This document shows positions 5,951 to 11,370 of a DNA stretch of 12,668 nt, in pieces; position 1 is the first letter of the stretch, and each line of letters starts with the position of its first letter. Under the pieces are notes generated by a model. It did not search any database and was not told the DNA's origin. It saw only the letters and a list, made by a program, of their open reading frames with translations. The stretch covers positions 1 through 12,668 of the forward strand of contig JAODNQ010000278.1 in the NCBI GenBank assembly GCA_025464695.1, read 5' to 3'. Position numbers and translations under genes: made by a program. The DNA comes from Frankiales bacterium. GTDB lineage: Bacteria > Actinomycetota > Actinomycetes > Mycobacteriales > SCTD01.

Positions 5951-8283
5951 GCGGCGCCGTGCAGGTCCCGGCCCAGGGCCCGGACGTCCTCGTCGCCGTC
6001 GGCGAGGTCATCGACCTCACGAACTGCGAGCGCGAGCCCATCCGGGTGCCCGGGTCCATCCAGCCGCACGGCGTCCTGCTCACCGTGGAGAACGCTCAGG
6101 CGCCCGTGTCACAGGTCTCGGCGAACATCGGCTCGCTCACCGGGCTGCGACCGGACCAGGTCCTCGGCACGACCCTCGACACCCTCTTCACGCCCGGCAC
6201 GGTCTCGAGGATCACCGCCGCCATCGCCGGCGCGCACCCGCAGACGGCGGCCACCGGCATCCAGCAGCAGATCAGGGTCAGGGTGCGCCTGGGCGGACCG
6301 GTCCTCCTCGACTCACGGCCCGGGGACCTCGACGGTCTGCTGCACCGCAGCGGTCCCGACTGGGTCCTCGAGGTCGAGCCCTACGCCAGTCCCATCACGG
6401 TCGAGAACACCTACCACGCGGTGCGCTCGGTGGTCACCGCGCTCAACCGGACCATGGACACCGCCGCGATGTTCGAGATCACGGTGCGGCAGATCAGGGC
6501 GTTGACCGGCTTCGACCGCGTGATGCTCTACCGCTTCGACCGGGACTGGAACGGCGAGGTCTGCGCGGAGGACAAGCGCGAGGACCTCGAGTCCTTCCGC
6601 GGGCTGCACTACCCCGCGGGCGACATCCCGCCGCAGGCCCGCGCGCTCTACACCGTCAACTGGCTGCGCTTCATCCACGACGTCGACGCCGTGAACGCAC
6701 CGCTGGTCCCGGTGATGCAGCCCACGACGGGCCAGCCCCTGGACCTGTCGTTCGCCTCGTTGCGCAGCGTCAGCCCCGTCCACTGCGAGTACCTGCGCAA
6801 CATGGGCGTGACCGCGTCGATGTCGGTCTCTCTCGTGATCGACGGGCAGCTCGCCGGCCTCATCGCCTGCCACCACTACAGCGGCCCCTACGTCCCCCCG
6901 CCGGCCGTCAGGGCGACGTGCGAGTTCCTCGCCCAGACGCTGTCGCTGCTCGTCGCGGCCCGCGAGCACGTCGCGCGCAACGAGCGGGCGGGTCTGGTCA
7001 CGCAGGTCCTGGCGCGGCTGGACGCGGCCACCTCCGCCTCCCGGCGTCCCATGGCGACCGCCCTCACCGAGCACGCCTCGGCGCTGCTCGAGGTCCTCGG
7101 CGCCGTGGGCGTCGCCTGGACGCTCGACGGGGTGACCCGGACCTACGGGTCGGTCCCCGCGCCCGACGACGTCCGCCGGGTGAGGGACTGGGGCAGGCGT
7201 CACGCCGTCGACGGCCTGGCGACGACGGAGTCGCTCGGGCAGGACGGACCGGGCCTGCAGGGGCTCGCGGCGTCGGCCAGCGGCGTGGCCGTCCTCGTCG
7301 TCTCCGACGACCAGGACGTCGTGTTCTTCCGGCCCGAGACCGCCCACACGATCGACTGGGGCGGGAACCCGCACCTGAAGAACCTCGTCACGGAGGCCGA
7401 CGGCACCTCCCGGCTGTCACCCCGCGGGTCGTTCAAGCTGTGGCGGGAGAACGTCCTCGGCCGGAGCTCGCCCTGGGAGGCCCTGCAGCTGGAGGCCGCC
7501 GAGGCGCTGCGCCTCTACCTGGTCCAGCACATGCTGCGGCACGCCCGCGACCTCGCCGGCGTCGCGGAGACGCTCGCGCGCAGCCTGCTGCCCGAGTGGC
7601 TGCCCCAGCCCGCCGGGTGGGCGCTCGCGGCCGACTCCCGGCCGGCCTCCACCGGGATCGGCGGCGACTGGTACGACGCGTTCGTGGTCGCCTCCGGCGA
7701 GCTGCTGCTCGTGGTGGGCGACGTCGCGGGTCACGGTCTGCACGCCGCGACGGCCATGGCGCACCTGCGCAACGCGCTGCGGGCGTACGCGTTCGAGGAC
7801 GCGCACCCGCCCCGCCTGCTGGCCCGGTTGGACCGCCTCGCGTCGCTGCAGACCGACGACATCCTCACCACCGTCGTCGTCGCGCTGCTGGACCCGCGGA
7901 CCGGTCGCCTGCACCTGGCCAGCGCCGGTCACCCCCCGCCCCTGCTGCGCCGTCGCGACGGCAGCACCGACCACGTCGTCCTGGACGCTCGTCCTCCGCT
8001 CGGACTGGGCTACGTCACCGAGGACGAGCACGAGGGCTCGGCCGTCCTGACCCTGCAGCGCGGGGACGCCGTGGCGCTGTTCTCGGACGGCGTGGTGGAG
8101 CGCCGCGGGGAGAGCATCGAGCGGGGACTCGTCCGCCTGCAGGAGCTCATGCAGACGGAGGTCACGGCCGGAGCCGACGCCGGTGCTGCCGTGCGCCTGC
8201 TCGTCGCGGCCGCTCAGCCCGAGGTCAGCGAGGACGACACGACGCTGATGCTGCTCGTCCGCGACGACGTGAGCACGGGCTGA
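5947..8283 (+). CDS. bphP: Bacteriophytochrome with PP2C/SpoIIE serine/threonine phosphatase output
   Basis: This is a 778-aa red/far-red photoreceptor. The PAS domain (about 20-130) has Cys27 in LTNCEREPIRVPGSIQPHG, the biliverdin-attachment cysteine of bacteriophytochromes (Cys24 in Deinococcus BphP). The GAF domain (about 150-340) has PAGDIP (223-228; Asp226, usual form PASDIP), His279 and Tyr282 in SPVHCEYLRNMG, and His309 in ACHH. The PHY domain (about 345-530) keeps WGGNP (471-475) and the tongue PRGSF (492-496). After a helical linker comes a PP2C/SpoIIE domain (about 545-772) with metal ligands in GGDWYD (Asp574), GDVAGHG (Asp592), FSDGVVE (Asp714) and EDDTT (Asp763/764). No histidine kinase is present. 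The GTG start overlaps the heme oxygenase stop, so translation is coupled. Expected target: a phosphorylated anti-anti-sigma factor, none of which is encoded here. Confidence 0.95.
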   Translation: MSGAVQVPAQGPDVLVAVGEVIDLTNCEREPIRVPGSIQPHGVLLTVENAQAPVSQVSANIGSLTGLRPDQVLGTTLDTLFTPGTVSRITAAIAGAHPQTAATGIQQQIRVRVRLGGPVLLDSRPGDLDGLLHRSGPDWVLEVEPYASPITVENTYHAVRSVVTALNRTMDTAAMFEITVRQIRALTGFDRVMLYRFDRDWNGEVCAEDKREDLESFRGLHYPAGDIPPQARALYTVNWLRFIHDVDAVNAPLVPVMQPTTGQPLDLSFASLRSVSPVHCEYLRNMGVTASMSVSLVIDGQLAGLIACHHYSGPYVPPPAVRATCEFLAQTLSLLVAAREHVARNERAGLVTQVLARLDAATSASRRPMATALTEHASALLEVLGAVGVAWTLDGVTRTYGSVPAPDDVRRVRDWGRRHAVDGLATTESLGQDGPGLQGLAASASGVAVLVVSDDQDVVFFRPETAHTIDWGGNPHLKNLVTEADGTSRLSPRGSFKLWRENVLGRSSPWEALQLEAAEALRLYLVQHMLRHARDLAGVAETLARSLLPEWLPQPAGWALAADSRPASTGIGGDWYDAFVVASGELLLVVGDVAGHGLHAATAMAHLRNALRAYAFEDAHPPRLLARLDRLASLQTDDILTTVVVALLDPRTGRLHLASAGHPPPLLRRRDGSTDHVVLDARPPLGLGYVTEDEHEGSAVLTLQRGDAVALFSDGVVERRGESIERGLVRLQELMQTEVTAGADAGAAVRLLVAAAQPEVSEDDTTLMLLVRDDVSTG

Positions 8284-8341
8284 CGGCGGGCGCCGCTGCG
8301 ACTCCCGGCCGGCCTGCCCCTGCGACCGCCGTGATGACTCG

Positions 8342-8460
8342 CTCCACGGAACCGTCCGCCGACGTCCGCTGCAGTGCCTCTGACCTGCGCTCCTGCCGAC
8401 CTCGGCCTCGTCGTGCGCCTCCGCGTCCGTCCACGCCCGTCCGCGCCGTCGGTCGTCGAG
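8342..8460 (+). repeat. Dispersed repeat, copy 1 (119 nt)
   Basis: Hand alignment with 10556-10683 gives about 13 mismatches and two indels (8 nt and 1 nt) over 119 columns, in the same orientation. Two blocks are identical: CTCCACGGAACCGTCC at the left end and the 31-nt block 8361-8391 beginning GACGTCCGCTGCAG. Reading frames are not kept between copies because of the indels, so this is a DNA repeat or a decayed gene piece rather than a maintained coding sequence. This copy has G/C at most positions where copy 2 has A/T. Confidence 0.8.
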
Positions 8461-8646
8461 GGCCCGCTCTCCCTCGGCAAGGACGACTGTGGCCCGGGCT
8501 GTGACCGTCTCGACCAGCGATGCGACGGCACCGACGAGCGCGGCCTCCTTGCGCACCGACGTACCCGGTGCTCAACACGCCGACGTCGGCCGCTGCCGGC
8601 TGCTCCTGTGCGGCGCGACCAGCGGCAGGAGCGGGCGTCCCCCGTC

Positions 8647-8652
8647 TAGCGT
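8647..8652 (+). promoter_or_regulatory. Candidate -10 element giving a leaderless methyltransferase mRNA
   Basis: TAGCGT fits TANNNT and ends 6 nt before the ATG at 8659. Transcription starting 7 nt after this box would begin at the A of the start codon. This agrees with the absence of any Shine-Dalgarno sequence. No good -35 box is visible, so confidence is low. Confidence 0.35.
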
Positions 8653-8658
8653 CCCTGC

Positions 8659-9264
8659 ATGGACCGCACCACCGTCACCGACGCCTACTCCGGAGTGGCG
8701 CAGCGGTACATCGAGCTGTTCGACGGCGCCTGGGCCGCGCACGACCTGGACGCGGCCTTCATCGGCCGACACCTCGGCGCGGCGCAGGGTCCCGTCCTCG
8801 ACCTGGGCTGCGGTCCCGGCTACTGGAGCGCCCACCTGCACGAGCAGGGACTGGACGTGACCGGCATCGACCTGGTCCCGGAGTTCATCGAGCACGCCCG
8901 AGCTCACCACGCGGGTCCTGCCTTCCGGCTCGGCTCCATGGACGAGGTGAGCGGGGTGGGCTCGTTCGCCGGCATCCTCAGCTGGTTCTCCACGATCCAC
9001 CTGACCCCGGCACAGCTGGGACCCGTGCTCGCGCACTACCGGCGGCTCCTGGCGCCGTCCGGGACACTGGTCCTCGGGTTCTTCGCCAGCGCCGACGAGG
9101 TGTCCGAGTTCGACCACGCGGTCGTGACGGCCTACCGCTGGCCCGCTGCCGCACTGGCGCAGCGCCTCGCCGAGGCCGGGTTCCGGGAGGTCGAACGCAT
9201 GGAGCGCCAGGTCGCCGAACGCCCCGACCGCCTCTACGGGGCTGTCGCCGCCCGAGCGGTCTGA
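8659..9264 (+). CDS. Class I SAM-dependent methyltransferase
   Basis: The 201-aa cytoplasmic enzyme transfers a methyl group from S-adenosylmethionine. Motif I is VLDLGCGPGYWSAHL (46-60). The acidic residue closing the second strand is Asp71 in TGIDLVPEFIEHAR, and FRLGSMDEV (89-97) marks the adenine-contacting region with Asp95. ILSWFSTIHLTPAQL (106-120) corresponds to motif IV and HYRRLLAPSGTLVLGFF to the usual post-motif strand. Length and layout match small-molecule methyltransferases of the Methyltransf_11/25 type; the substrate cannot be told. No Shine-Dalgarno precedes the ATG, in keeping with the leaderless promoter proposed just upstream. It is monocistronic and convergent with the SRPBCC gene. 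Confidence 0.9.
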   Translation: MDRTTVTDAYSGVAQRYIELFDGAWAAHDLDAAFIGRHLGAAQGPVLDLGCGPGYWSAHLHEQGLDVTGIDLVPEFIEHARAHHAGPAFRLGSMDEVSGVGSFAGILSWFSTIHLTPAQLGPVLAHYRRLLAPSGTLVLGFFASADEVSEFDHAVVTAYRWPAAALAQRLAEAGFREVERMERQVAERPDRLYGAVAARAV

Positions 9265-9290
9265 CGGACCTCCTCGCTCACGACCCCCGG

Positions 9291-9314
9291 CAGCTGGGCA
9301 GTTGGGCAGCTGGG
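9291..9314. repeat. Short tandem repeat, three 8-nt units
   Basis: Three consecutive units CAGCTGGG, CAGTTGGG, CAGCTGGG lie 26 nt downstream of the methyltransferase stop, in the 122-nt gap between convergent genes. It is a possible slippage tract with no evident function. The rest of the gap shows only a weak GGGACC/GGTCCC inverted repeat that could contribute to termination. Confidence 0.7.
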
Positions 9315-9386
9315 CGCTCCTCCCCCGGGTCGGCCGCCGTCACGGGACCGGCGACACCCGCAACAGGCTGACGGGTCCCCGGTGCG

Positions 9387-9878
9387 TCAGCCCTGCGCGG
9401 ATGCCAGCAGGTCGTCGAGCTGGCCGAAGGTCTCGTGCGTCGCCTGCTCCGCGCCGGCACCTGCCTCGAGCGCTTCCGGTGACGGGTAGACCTCGCTCAT
9501 GACCAGCAGCGTCTTGCCGTCCTGCTCCTCAAAGGAGACCGTGGTGACGCTGCTGTGCTCACCACCCTCGTCGTTCGTCCACACGATGCGCGAGTGGGGC
9601 GTCACCTCGAGGTAGGTCCCGTGGAAGTCAGCGCCCTTCCCGAAGTTCAGGTGGTAGCTGCCGCCGGTGCGGGCGTCCATCTCCAGGTGGTGCAGCGTCA
9701 TGCCCATCGACTTGGGGAGCCACCACTGCCTGAAGAGCTCAGGCTTGGTCCACGCGTCGAAGACGAGGTGCACCGGCCCGTTGAACATGCGCGTCACCCG
9801 GATCTCGCGATCCGACGTCCGCTCCACGGTCACGGGACTGCGCCCGACCGTCGGCTCACTGCTCGCTCCTGCGCTCAT
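9387..9878 (-). CDS. SRPBCC / AHSA1-like domain protein
   Basis: The 163-aa protein belongs to the START-like (SRPBCC) fold, Aha1-type branch. The N-terminal hallmark is REIRVTRMFNGPVHLVFDAW (24-43) followed by PELFRQWW (46-53). HGTYLEVTPHSRIVWTN (86-102) and the C-terminal THETFGQLDDLLA helix (147-159) complete the family pattern. Such proteins have a hydrophobic cavity, but a ligand is rarely known. Start ATG 9876-9878 has GGGAG at 7 nt. It overlaps the upstream ArsR gene by 23 nt, the standard ArsR-SRPBCC pair of actinobacteria and proteobacteria. It is presumably controlled by that repressor; the physiological role is unknown. Confidence 0.9.
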   Translation of the reverse strand: MSAGASSEPTVGRSPVTVERTSDREIRVTRMFNGPVHLVFDAWTKPELFRQWWLPKSMGMTLHHLEMDARTGGSYHLNFGKGADFHGTYLEVTPHSRIVWTNDEGGEHSSVTTVSFEEQDGKTLLVMSEVYPSPEALEAGAGAEQATHETFGQLDDLLASAQG

Positions 9879-10221
9879 CCAGCTTCTCCCTGCGTTGAAG
9901 TTCTTCGACGACGTCGTCCAGCGCGCTGAAGCGCGCGTCCCACAGCTGCTGGTAGCGCTCGATCCACCCGGCCAGGTCCTCCAGACGCGTCGTGCCGATC
10001 CGGCACGTCCGCACCCGTCCCACCTTCTCGGTGGTCACGAGGCCGACGTCCTCCAGAACGCTCACGTGCTTCTTCATCCCGGTCAGCGTCATGTGGAACC
10101 GCTCGGCGAGCTCGGTGACAGACGCGTCCGACTGACCGAGCCGCTCCAGCACGCCCCGGCGCGTGGAGTCGGCCAGCGCCACGAACGCTGCATCGAGGTG
10201 GTCTCGCTGATACTGCACCAT
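9856..10221 (-). CDS. ArsR/SmtB-family transcriptional regulator
   Basis: The 121-aa winged-helix repressor begins with the family's first helix LDAAFVALADSTRRGVLERL (9-28). The helix-turn-helix is SVTELAERFHMTLTGMKKH (34-52), continuing to VLEDVGLVTTEKVGRVRTCRI (55-75, key wing residues G68-R72). There is no CxC metal-binding motif. The C-terminal WIERYQQLWDARFSALDDVVEEL helix is typical of ArsR proteins partnered with SRPBCC genes. The ATG at 10219-10221 lacks a Shine-Dalgarno, and a promoter-like element places the transcript start within a few nucleotides of it. Its last 23 nt contain the start of the SRPBCC gene, so the two are one transcription unit. Confidence 0.92.
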   Translation of the reverse strand: MVQYQRDHLDAAFVALADSTRRGVLERLGQSDASVTELAERFHMTLTGMKKHVSVLEDVGLVTTEKVGRVRTCRIGTTRLEDLAGWIERYQQLWDARFSALDDVVEELQRREKLDERRSEQ

Positions 10222-10230
10222 CAGGTTCAG

Positions 10231-10259
10231 TGTCTACCGTCCTTCTGCACCGCCCGCAA
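10231..10259 (-). promoter_or_regulatory. Candidate promoter of the ArsR-SRPBCC pair
   Basis: On the minus strand TTGCGG (10254-10259) and TAGACA (10231-10236) are separated by 17 nt. The -10 ends 9 nt before the ATG, so the leader would be nearly absent, matching the missing ribosome-binding site. Each box matches its consensus at only about three of six positions; the exact spacing is the main support. Confidence 0.4.
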
Positions 10260-10322
10260 GCCCGCCCTGACCGTCGTCGCCCCCGCCCCTTGGCGAGCGC
10301 CGCCGCAGGCATCCGCCCGCCC

Positions 10323-10538
10323 ATGACCGAAGGCACGGCTCGAGCGGCCGCGGACGCCGTCGCGGCCCTGTCCGCGTGACGCCCGCAGGTTTCGGTCATC
10401 GAGCCCAAGAACATCCACGGCATCGGTTGTCCGGCGGTCATCGAGCAGGGACGCGAGAAGGGGGAGCGGCTATCGATTTTGGATAAACGGAAGGTCAGGA
10501 CCCCTGCCCCTGGCGGGCCAGGGCGGTCAGCCGGCTGA
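10323..10538 (+). pseudogene. Possible remnant of a decayed coding sequence
   Basis: In one frame the DNA reads MTEGTARAAADAVAALSA, a TGA stop (10377-10379), then RPQVSVIEPKNIHGIGCP continuing to AVIEQGREKGERLSILDKRK before a TGA at 10536-10538. The codons up to about 10469 end mostly in G or C as in real genes of this genome, after which the bias collapses. There is no usable start codon after the internal stop. I do not recognise the family. This could equally be chance in GC-rich DNA; it is listed because the frame stays protein-like on both sides of the stop. Confidence 0.2.
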
Positions 10539-10544
10539 CCGCCC
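10521..10544. repeat. Perfect 24-nt palindrome
   Basis: GGGCGGTCAGCC is followed directly by its reverse complement. As RNA it could fold to a stem of about 10 bp with a CCGG loop on either strand, though no U-tract follows. It ends 11 nt before dispersed repeat copy 2. It could be a bidirectional terminator, an operator for a dimeric protein, or the boundary of a mobile piece. Confidence 0.6.
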
Positions 10545-10555
10545 GCAGGTACTTC

Positions 10556-10683
10556 CTCCACGGAACCGTCCATTGACGTCCGCTGCAGTGCCTCTGACCT
10601 GCGCTTTTGCTCGTCTCGCGACCTCGGCCTCATCGTGCACTTCCGCGTGCGTCCACGCTCGTCCCCGGCCGTCGGTTATCGAG
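10556..10683 (+). repeat. Dispersed repeat, copy 2 (128 nt)
   Basis: This is the partner of 8342-8460, same orientation, 2.2 kb away. It is 9 nt longer: 8 nt inserted near 10611-10618 (TCGTCTCG region) and 1 nt near the right end. Sites differing from copy 1 are mainly A/T here (for example CTTTTGCTCG against CTCCTGC, and GGTTATCGAG against GGTCGTCGAG). Its last 11 nt are duplicated in tandem immediately to the right. Confidence 0.8.
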
Positions 10684-10715
10684 CGGTTATCGAGGAGGCC
10701 GGTCCAGGGCCGCGG

Positions 10716-10739
10716 ACAGGGCGCCCGCTGCCGCCCTGT
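10716..10739 (+). other. 8-bp hairpin upstream of the toxin-antitoxin promoter
   Basis: ACAGGGCG (10716-10723) and CGCCCTGT (10732-10739) pair perfectly across an 8-nt loop. It lies about 60-80 nt upstream of the inferred transcription start of the antitoxin gene and could be an operator or a terminator insulating the unit from upstream reading. No U-tract follows. Confidence 0.4.
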
Positions 10740-10761
10740 TCGCGGTCGCCCACAAGCAGCC

Positions 10762-10791
10762 TCGACGGGCCGTCCTGTTCCGTAATACGAT
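10762..10791 (+). promoter_or_regulatory. Promoter of the toxin-antitoxin pair, probably leaderless
   Basis: TCGACG (10762-10767, against TTGACA) and TACGAT (10786-10791, fits TANNNT) are separated by 18 nt. The -10 ends 6 nt before the GTG at 10798, so the mRNA would begin at or next to the start codon. No Shine-Dalgarno exists before this GTG. The local sequence CCGTAATACGATTTG is clearly richer in A/T than its surroundings. Confidence 0.6.
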
Positions 10792-10797
10792 TTGTTG

Positions 10798-11046
10798 GTG
10801 GAGAAGATCAAGGGCGAGCCCGTCAGCGAGCAGGACATCACCGCTTGGGCCGACGAGGCAGAGCGGGGCTACGACGTCGCCCAGCTGCGCAAGCGCGGCC
10901 GCAAGCCGGAGGGCGACGGGCCCGGCCGAGTCGTACCGGTACGCCTCGACGAGACGCTCCTCGCCGCGCTCGCTGAGCGAGCCGAGCGGGACCACGTCAG
11001 CCGATCGGCAGCGATCCGAGCCGCCATCCGTGCCTATGTCGCGTGA
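10798..11046 (+). CDS. Ribbon-helix-helix (CopG-type) antitoxin
   Basis: The 82-aa protein has an N-terminal acidic half (SEQDITAWADEAERGYDVAQ, 10-29) likely to contact the toxin. A basic hinge RKRGRKP (31-37) follows, then a C-terminal ribbon-helix-helix: beta strand RVVPVRLDETL (44-54), helix LLAALAERAERDH and helix SRSAAIRAAIRAYVA (68-82). This order, with the DNA-binding module at the C-terminus, is seen in BrnA-like antitoxins. GTG 10798 is chosen over TTG codons at 10792 and 10795 because of the -10 box immediately upstream. It overlaps the downstream small gene by 4 nt (GTGA), the usual toxin-antitoxin layout; it should repress its own promoter. Confidence 0.85.
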   Translation: MEKIKGEPVSEQDITAWADEAERGYDVAQLRKRGRKPEGDGPGRVVPVRLDETLLAALAERAERDHVSRSAAIRAAIRAYVA

Positions 11047-11282
11047 AGATCCACGCCTCGGCGCTCAAGCATGGCGTGGCGCCCGAAGACGCAGCCCTCG
11101 CCGCTGAGAACCCGGTCTTCCTCAGCGACCTCGACGACCACAGCCCTCAGCGGCAGTTCCGGCTTGGCTTCGACGGCGCCGGACGCCTGCTGGAGCTCGT
11201 CGTCCTGCGCTTCGACAGCGGGAACGAGATGGTCATCCACGCGATGAAGGCCCGGCGCCAGTACGTCGAACTCCTCGAATGA
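11043..11282 (+). CDS. Putative BrnT-like (RelE-superfamily) toxin
   Basis: The 79-aa protein is partnered with the CopG-type antitoxin and starts at the GTG overlapping its stop. The sequence runs MKIHASALKHGVAPEDAALA (1-20), then a strand pair FRLGFDGAGRLLELVVLRF (39-57), then EMVIHAMKARRQYVEL (62-77). The KHGV...EDA start, the central G-F-D-x-x-G-R-L-L-x-L hairpin and the terminal AMKARRQY resemble the BrnT ribonuclease fold, with Arg48, Arg56 and Arg71/Arg72 as candidate RNA-contacting residues. It is shorter than typical BrnT proteins (about 90 aa). Toxicity is inferred from gene pair architecture and fold resemblance only; a host-inhibitory RNase acting on translation would be the expected activity. 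Confidence 0.75.
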   Translation: MKIHASALKHGVAPEDAALAAENPVFLSDLDDHSPQRQFRLGFDGAGRLLELVVLRFDSGNEMVIHAMKARRQYVELLE

Positions 11283-11370
11283 CCGGGTCCGCGCGTGCCG
11301 GGAGCGGTGCCGTGCGCGTTGTGAGTGCGCTGGGCTGCAGTCCGGGTCTGCTGCGGCCGAACAAGTCAGG

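Larger units (their letters stand above)
8284..8658. other. Intergenic region holding dispersed repeat copy 1, no gene supported
   Basis: This 375-nt stretch separates the phytochrome stop from the methyltransferase start. It holds the first copy of a ~120-nt repeat (8342-8460), then about 140 nt without recognisable content, then a 7-bp inverted repeat GCTCCTG/CAGGAGC (8602-8608 and 8626-8632, 17 nt apart) just before the methyltransferase promoter. No clear rho-independent terminator follows the phytochrome gene. Open frames across it on either strand give Arg/Ala/Gly-rich translations and do not look like proteins. Confidence 0.6.
10393..10694 (+). repeat. Five copies of an 11-nt motif CGGYYATCGAK
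   Basis: Direct repeats in the same orientation: CGGTCATCGAG at 10393-10403 and 10435-10445, CGGCTATCGAT at 10467-10477, and CGGTTATCGAG twice in perfect tandem at 10673-10683 and 10684-10694. The last pair forms the right edge of dispersed repeat copy 2. The ATCGA core is A/T-richer than its surroundings, so this many copies in 300 nt is unlikely by chance. Nothing identifies the binding protein. Confidence 0.55.
10222..10797. other. Gene-poor region rich in repeats and palindromes
   Basis: These 576 nt lie between two divergent units (ArsR-SRPBCC on minus, toxin-antitoxin on plus). From left to right they hold the ArsR promoter, a possible decayed reading frame (10323-10538), dispersed copies of an 11-nt CGGYYATCGAK motif, an A/T-richer patch (about 10470-10496), a 24-nt perfect palindrome, repeat copy 2, an 8-bp hairpin and the antitoxin promoter. 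No intact gene is supported on either strand. Base composition is locally more A/T-rich than the flanking core genes, which suits an acquired or decaying segment. Confidence 0.65.

Noticed and set aside
6313..7374. Minus-strand 353-aa frame opposite the phytochrome gene
   Set aside because: It is the mirror of strongly conserved phytochrome coding sequence and has no family features of its own.
8342..8460. Conserved small protein encoded on the minus strand of the repeat (AWTxAExHDEAEV)
   Set aside because: The 8-nt and 1-nt indels break the frame between the two copies and differences fall at all codon positions.
8342..10683. Composite transposon bounded by insertion sequences
   Set aside because: No transposase gene, no terminal inverted repeats on the copies and no target duplication visible.
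10393..10694. CRISPR array from the recurring 11-nt motif
   Set aside because: Units are far too short, spacing is irregular (42, 32, 206, 11 nt) and no cas-like gene is present.
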